A DNA stretch of 17,246 nt from an uncultured Slackia sp. Its GTDB lineage: Bacteria; Actinomycetota; Coriobacteriia; Coriobacteriales; Eggerthellaceae. The number at the start of each line of letters is the position of its first letter. The stretch's first letter is position 1. The stretch covers positions 1-17,246 of the forward strand of contig CAKUEV010000016.1 of assembly GCA_934646845.1 (NCBI GenBank), written 5' to 3'. Of the stretch, positions 13,756-17,246 are shown one piece after another. The position numbers were made by a program, and so were the translations under genes. The notes beneath the pieces are model-generated. The model was not told where the DNA came from. It was given only the letters and a program-made list of their open reading frames with translations, and did no database searches.

Positions 13756-15054
13756 TTAGCGCGTGTAAACCTTCGGCATGCGCAGGCCGAAGGCGCAGCA
13801 CAGCTCATGCGGAATGGTGCCGATTTGTTCCGCCATGTCGTCAATGGTGATGCGCGCGCCGCCCTGGGCGCCCACGAGCAGCACCTCGTCGCCGATTTGC
13901 GGGTCGAGGCGCGGGCGCGTGCCGCGGCTGCGCATGTCAATCTCGAACATGCACTGGTCCATGCAGATATTGCCCACCTGGTTGCAAAGCTGGCCGTTGT
14001 AAATAACCTGGGCGCGGCTCGAGAGCGCACGGTTGTAGCCGTCGGCGTAGCCAATGGGCAGCGTGCAAATTTTCACGCTGCCGGTGGAGCGGTAATGCAA
14101 GCCGTAGCTCACGCCCTCGCTCATGGGAGGCTGGCTCACATTCGTGATGCGCGCGTGCACACTCATGGCCGGGCGCAGATCGAAATAACCCACCGTTTCG
14201 GGGCACGGATGGAAGCCGTACAGCGAAATGCCGAAACGCGCCATATCGAGATGCGTATCGGGGTAGCGCAAAAGCGCCGCGGAGTTCGCGCAGTGCACGA
14301 TGCCCGGGTTAATGCCCGCAACGCGCATGTCGGAGATGGCCTCGGTGAAGCGGCGGAACTGCATGTTGAAGTCGAGCGTTTCGGGGCAGTCGGCAGTGGC
14401 GAAATGGGTGAACGTGCCCACATGCTCGAGCGCGCGATGAAAGCTGATTTGACGCACGAACTCGACCGCTTCGTCGAAGCGCACGCCAATGCGGTTCATG
14501 CCGGTGTTGAGCGCCAAATGGAACGGGGCGCGCAGCCCATGCGCGTCGGCCGCCTCACCATAGGCCACGGCAAATTCCGCGGTATACACGCTCGGCATGA
14601 TGTTGTAGTTCAAAAGCAGCGGAATAGCGGCCTCGGGGGGCTCGGAAAGCATGAGCACAGGCGCGGTAATGCCCGCCTCGCGCAGCTTCACGCCTTCTTG
14701 CACCGTTGCCACCGCAAGGTAGGCAGCGCCCGCAGAAAGCGCGGTTTTGGCGACCTCGACCGAACCATGCCCGTAGGCGTCAGCCTTCACCACGGCCAGC
14801 AGGCGGCACCCAGGCTTCAGGCGGCGCTTGGCCACGGCGATGTTGTTGCGAATAGCGCCCAGGTCAACCTCGACCCACGACCAGCGGCGCTCGTTTTGGG
14901 CGATTTCGGCCAAGCGCTCGGGCGAAAAATCGCTCGCATTCGCAGCTGCGCGGGAACCCAGGGGCGCCACATCGCGCAGCAAGCTCGAAACGTCTTGCTG
15001 CTTGGCGGGTCGACTTCCGCCCACCTGCGCGCCGAATGCATTGAATCCGTTCAT
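13756..15054 (-). CDS. alr: Alanine racemase
   Basis: The PLP enzyme interconverts L- and D-alanine and supplies D-alanine for peptidoglycan. The 432-residue protein has the PLP lysine Lys90 in VVKADAYGHG, LNTGMNRIG at 182-190, and the second catalytic base Tyr317 in GVSYGLHYR; MDQCMFEID and the C-terminal RMPKVYTR are typical. The ATG at 15054 follows AGGAG. This gives an N-terminal extension of about 57 residues, rich in Ala, Ser and Arg, before WVEVDLGAIRNN, where most alanine racemases begin; no in-frame Met follows near that point, so the extension seems real. The open frame upstream to 15408 crosses the HIRAN gene and is not used. It forms an operon with the uracil-DNA glycosylase. Confidence 0.93.
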   Translation of the reverse strand: MNGFNAFGAQVGGSRPAKQQDVSSLLRDVAPLGSRAAANASDFSPERLAEIAQNERRWSWVEVDLGAIRNNIAVAKRRLKPGCRLLAVVKADAYGHGSVEVAKTALSAGAAYLAVATVQEGVKLREAGITAPVLMLSEPPEAAIPLLLNYNIMPSVYTAEFAVAYGEAADAHGLRAPFHLALNTGMNRIGVRFDEAVEFVRQISFHRALEHVGTFTHFATADCPETLDFNMQFRRFTEAISDMRVAGINPGIVHCANSAALLRYPDTHLDMARFGISLYGFHPCPETVGYFDLRPAMSVHARITNVSQPPMSEGVSYGLHYRSTGSVKICTLPIGYADGYNRALSSRAQVIYNGQLCNQVGNICMDQCMFEIDMRSRGTRPRLDPQIGDEVLLVGAQGGARITIDDMAEQIGTIPHELCCAFGLRMPKVYTR

Positions 15055-15150
15055 AGAGGCTGCTCCTCTTTCATATCCCATTACTACTTGTAGGATACCG
15101 CGCGAAAGCGCGTGCTGGGTAAACGTTTTCGAAAACCAGCCCATGCACAA

Positions 15151-15178
15151 AGAGAAACGCCCCATTCGAACGGGGCGT
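15151..15178 (-). terminator. Rho-independent terminator after the HIRAN gene
   Basis: On the minus strand ACGCCCC, loop GTTCGAAT, GGGGCGT is followed by TTTCTCTTT. It lies 25 bases beyond the stop of the HIRAN gene and isolates it from alr. Confidence 0.85.
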
Positions 15179-15202
15179 CCTACCCAAACGCGGAACACAC
15201 GG

Positions 15203-15547
15203 CTATTCCGCCTTTTTCTGTTTACGATTGTCAGTAACGTAGATTCCCACACGCACCTGTTTCCACGGATCGGCCTTTTTGTCGACCTGCATAATGCGGC
15301 ATTCAAGCACGTTGGCATGGCCGAAACGCAGCAGTTGCGCAATGGCGGCGTTGCTATCGCCGGGGACGTAGCCAAGATGCACACCTTTGCGGTAAATCGC
15401 CACGGCATCGGGGTCGTGCGGATTGTCGGGCTCGGCTACGAGTTCGAGCTTCTTGCCGGCCTTGAGTTTCTTAAGCACCAGCGCGCCATCGTGGAACTGA
15501 AACCCCGCGATGAAGAACGACTGCATGATTTTCGACGGCTCGTACAT
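15203..15547 (-). CDS. Small HIRAN-domain protein
   Basis: The 114-residue protein is almost entirely a HIRAN domain: FFIAGFQFHDG at 11-21, then LELVAEPDNPHDPDAVAIYRKGVHLGYVPGDSNAAIAQLL at about 34-73. HIRAN domains bind DNA 3' ends in the eukaryotic HLTF helicase; stand-alone bacterial copies have no proven role. The C-terminus is basic (DNRKQKKAE). The ATG at 15547 follows AGGAGG; Met8 is a possible later start. The ribosome binding site can pair with an upstream sequence (see the hairpin at 15554-15578). It is a single-gene unit with its own terminator, next to a RhuM remnant. Confidence 0.85.
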   Translation of the reverse strand: MYEPSKIMQSFFIAGFQFHDGALVLKKLKAGKKLELVAEPDNPHDPDAVAIYRKGVHLGYVPGDSNAAIAQLLRFGHANVLECRIMQVDKKADPWKQVRVGIYVTDNRKQKKAE

Positions 15548-15553
15548 AGCTTC

Positions 15554-15578
15554 CTCCTATCGATGTGCCTGATAGGAG
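15554..15578 (-). promoter_or_regulatory. Hairpin masking the HIRAN gene ribosome binding site
   Basis: In the minus-strand transcript CUCCUAUC pairs perfectly with GAUAGGAG around a nine-base loop. The right arm contains most of the Shine-Dalgarno sequence AGGAGG, so folding would hinder translation initiation of the HIRAN protein. A DNA-binding site of the same dyad form is the alternative. Confidence 0.55.
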
Positions 15579-15593
15579 CGATATTAACCAGGT

Positions 15594-15926
15594 TCACGCG
15601 CATGCGTGTACAGCGAAATGGACAGAGGCAGCCAAATTTGCACCCCGAGCACGGTGCAGGAAATAACCGACCGAGATGATAACGTCGAGGTTGTAGAACG
15701 CGACCGGCTTGTCTGAATTTGCAATGTGCAAATAATGCACATTGCCTTCTTCGAGGATTTCCCCTTCCCTAAAAATATTAGAGATATGGCGGGAAATCAC
15801 CGACCTGTCTCTCCCGAAAAGCGCCGCCATCTGCTCTTTTGTCAGCCATACCGTTTCGCCGTCGAATTCGACATTGAGCTTTACCTGATCGTCTTCCGAT
15901 TCGAATAGCACAATCTCGTTTTCCAT
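15594..15926 (-). pseudogene. Decayed RhuM-family gene
   Basis: The first 88 codons match the RhuM family and the gene at 11417: IVLFESEDDQVKLNVEFDGETVWLTKEQMAALF, then SVISRHISNIFREGEILEEGN, YNLDVIISVGY. Here the frame is lost: the family continues with RVKSxRGVxFRxWA, while this frame runs on as FLHRARGANLAA and stops at codon 110. A remnant coding GVQIW, like the expected GVQFRxW, is visible in another frame near 15632-15646. The rest of the gene, including any Fic domain, is missing. The ATG at 15926 still has a strong GGAGG site, and the promoter has an intact TATAAT, so a short N-terminal protein could still be made. Confidence 0.75.
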
Positions 15927-15968
15927 CTCACCTCCAACCCACATCGCTATAACCAAACATTTGTTCGG

Positions 15969-15983
15969 ATTATAACATACAGG
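15969..15983 (-). promoter_or_regulatory. Promoter (extended -10) of the RhuM-like pseudogene
   Basis: On the minus strand TGTTATAAT is an extended -10 box (TATAAT is the complement of 15969-15974), 43 bases before the ATG at 15926. The upstream CCTGTATGTTA is identical to that before the RhuM-Fic gene. Confidence 0.6.
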
Positions 15984-16057
15984 CAGGCCCTCTACCACGA
16001 GCTAATAAAACAGCAACTATCCGTAGGTGCCTTTTGCTCCACAAGATAAGGCGCTAG

Positions 16058-16086
16058 AAAAACGGGGCACCGTATGGCGCCCCGTT
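16058..16086 (-). terminator. Rho-independent terminator after galU
   Basis: On the minus strand AACGGGGC pairs with GCCCCGTT (inner GCC/GGT extends the stem) and is followed by TTTTTC. It lies 20 bases beyond the galU stop. Confidence 0.88.
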
Positions 16087-16106
16087 CTCTCGTGCAATTT
16101 TTCAGT

Positions 16107-16925
16107 CTAGCCGTTCTTGCGAGCGTACAGCTTGTTGTTGGTGTCGAGCCAGGTCTCAACCGTGCCGGTGTCGAAGCCGTCTTCGTCAGAAATGACGACA
16201 GCGTACATTTCTTCTTCAGCAAGCACCGCGTCAAGCGCGTCGGTGAGCTGGATTTCGCCGCCCACGGTGGGCTTGGCGTCGGCCAAAAGCTCCATGACGC
16301 GAGCCGAAAGCAGGTAGCGACCAAACACCGAGAGGTTCGACGGAGCGTCTTCAAGCGCCGGCTTCTCGACCAGGCTGTTCACCTTCCACACACCGTCTTC
16401 ACCTTCGACGGGCGCGCCGTCGATGATGCCGAAGCGGTGCACCTGCTCGTCGGGAACGGGCAGCACGGCGATCACGCTTGCGCCGCCGTGCGCGCGGGAA
16501 ACCTCGAGCATGCGCGGGCAAATGTTGTTGTCGGGCACGATGACGTCGCCCAACAGCACGAAGAACGGCTCATCGGCGGTTTTCTCGGCTGCGCAATGAA
16601 TCGCGTGGCCCAGACCCAGCGGCTCGTCCTGGTAAACATAGGAAACGTTGAGGTTGCCAACGCGCTCGACCTCGTCGGCGTAGGCGTCTTTGCCGCGGGC
16701 GCGCAGCGTTGCCACGAGCTCCGGATCGGGCGAGAAGTGCTTCTCGATGGACTTCTTATCGCGGCTGTTCACGATAACGACCTCGTCGGCGCCCGACGCC
16801 AAGCCTTCTTCGACCACGTACTGAATAACGGGGCGGTCGACCACGAGCAGCATTTCTTTCGGCTGAGCCTTGGTGGCGGGAAGGAAGCGCGTGCCCATGC
16901 CCGCAGCGGGAATCAAAGCCTTCAA
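16107..16925 (-). CDS. galU: UTP-glucose-1-phosphate uridylyltransferase
   Basis: The cytosolic enzyme makes UDP-glucose from UTP and glucose-1-phosphate for cell-surface glycans and galactose use. The 272-residue protein is slightly shorter than the usual 290-300. It shows the nucleotide-binding AAGMGTRFLPATKAQPKEML at 7-26, LGDVIV at 125-130, VEKP at 186-189, GGEIQLTDAL at 222-231 and FDTGTVETWL at 251-260. The start is a TTG at 16925, seven bases after AGGAG; no ATG is available in frame near it, and the frame upstream to 17159 has no family similarity. It is a single-gene unit with its own terminator. A thymidylyltransferase (RfbA) is unlikely given the GalU-type C-terminal motifs. Confidence 0.94.
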   Translation of the reverse strand: MKALIPAAGMGTRFLPATKAQPKEMLLVVDRPVIQYVVEEGLASGADEVVIVNSRDKKSIEKHFSPDPELVATLRARGKDAYADEVERVGNLNVSYVYQDEPLGLGHAIHCAAEKTADEPFFVLLGDVIVPDNNICPRMLEVSRAHGGASVIAVLPVPDEQVHRFGIIDGAPVEGEDGVWKVNSLVEKPALEDAPSNLSVFGRYLLSARVMELLADAKPTVGGEIQLTDALDAVLAEEEMYAVVISDEDGFDTGTVETWLDTNNKLYARKNG

Positions 16926-16989
16926 CGTACATCTCCTATCTGGGAAAACGACGCGCCGCACGCGGCGGCCCGTTCGATTGCGTGGGTGT

Positions 16990-16995
16990 ATTGTA
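16990..16995 (-). promoter_or_regulatory. Possible galU -10 box
   Basis: TACAAT on the minus strand lies 65 bases before the galU TTG. It matches five of six consensus positions, but no good -35 box stands at the right distance. The rest of the gap (16926-17106) shows no gene. Confidence 0.35.
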
Positions 16996-17106
16996 CGACA
17001 CTTGAACGCCAAGCGGGAAAAGCCCAAAAAGGCTGCACGCAAGCGCGAACGAGCACCGCCGCGAATGAACACCGGGCACCCCATCGCCAAGCGCGCCCCA
17101 TCGCGG

Positions 17107-17142
17107 AAAAGAAAAGCGGCAGGCGCCCGTAGCACCCACCGC
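17107..17142 (-). terminator. Rho-independent terminator of the right-edge gene
   Basis: On the minus strand GCGGTGGGTGC, loop TACGG, GCGCCTGCCGC form an 11-pair stem with three G-T wobbles, followed by TTTTCTTTT. It lies 35 bases beyond the stop at 17178. Confidence 0.75.
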
Positions 17143-17177
17143 TCCAATCGCATATGCACAAAACCCAGGCCAGCGCG

Positions 17178-17246
17178 CTATTTCTTCGCAGCCAGCAGCT
17201 CTTCGACATGCTCCTCGAGCGCGTCGAGCTTCTTTTCGGTGTTCTT
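17178..17246 (-). CDS. C-terminal end of an unidentified gene (runs off the right edge)
   Basis: The last 22 codons read KNTEKKLDALEEHVEELLAAKK (written here in two parts: KNTEKKLDALEE and HVEELLAAKK) and end with TAG. The pattern is a charged helix, probably a coiled coil. The presence of a strong terminator directly downstream supports a real gene. The part seen is too short to name a family. Confidence 0.55.
   Translation of the reverse strand, partial: KNTEKKLDALEEHVEELLAAKK

Noticed and set aside
13740..14054. Longer uracil-DNA glycosylase overlapping alr
   Set aside because: The extension lies entirely inside alr coding sequence in another frame; the ATG at 13739 matches the family.
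15123..15135. Palindrome GTTTTCGAAAAC as operator
   Set aside because: Short, single copy, and no promoter element is clearly aligned with it.
16900..16935. ATG directly after AGGAG as galU start
   Set aside because: It is out of frame with galU and too close to the Shine-Dalgarno site; the in-frame TTG is seven bases away.

Overview
The window reads as a chromosomal segment of a GC-rich Gram-positive bacterium. The mix of a low-GC-Firmicute-style fatty acid synthesis cluster (FabT and FabK types) with high GC, frequent GTG/TTG starts and a RhuM-Fic accessory gene fits the actinobacterial class Coriobacteriia, probably Eggerthellaceae. That placement is inferred from gene types and base composition; no marker gene for taxonomy is present.

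Left third (1-6270, all on the minus strand, so transcribed from right to left): degV - fabT - [terminator, new promoter] - acpP - fabK - fabD - fabG - fabF - fabZ (cut by the left edge). This is type II fatty acid synthesis in the streptococcal order, but without fabH after fabT and without accB between fabF and fabZ. A MarR repressor of the FabT type lies at the head. Near-identical operator-like sites (pattern TAGTTnGAnnAnCTAA on the minus strand) overlap the -10 box in front of acpP and the -35 box in front of degV-fabT. This suggests that FabT controls both the synthesis operon and its own operon, which also encodes a DegV/FakB-like fatty acid binding protein. The fabF-fabZ gap carries 65-base direct repeats, and the fabF stop codon sits in a 28-base perfect palindrome.

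Middle (6271-11628): tex (plus strand, transcription/RNA-binding factor) is flanked by a family of palindromic repeats with the core GCTAAACGCTACGAGCATT. The family appears as a 61-base nested hairpin before tex, as a 100-base element with perfect 23-base inverted ends after tex, and as a single hairpin after folC. Two accessory genes follow on the minus strand: an AT-richer AAA+ ATPase with a DUF4143-type C-terminus, and a RhuM protein fused to a Doc-type Fic domain.

Right third (11629-17246, minus strand): folC, then a 161-base imperfect inverted repeat, then an alr-udg pair (alanine racemase and a family 4 Fe-S uracil-DNA glycosylase), a small HIRAN-domain protein whose ribosome binding site can be masked by a hairpin, a decayed second copy of the RhuM gene, galU (UTP-glucose-1-phosphate uridylyltransferase), and the last 22 codons of an unidentified gene at the edge. 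Rho-independent terminators are visible behind fabT, the HIRAN gene, galU and the right-edge gene.

The best candidates for something undescribed are the palindromic repeat family around tex and folC, the two-promoter FabT circuit that includes degV, and the paired RhuM loci that share a promoter segment. I found no CRISPR array, rRNA, tRNA or complete insertion sequence.
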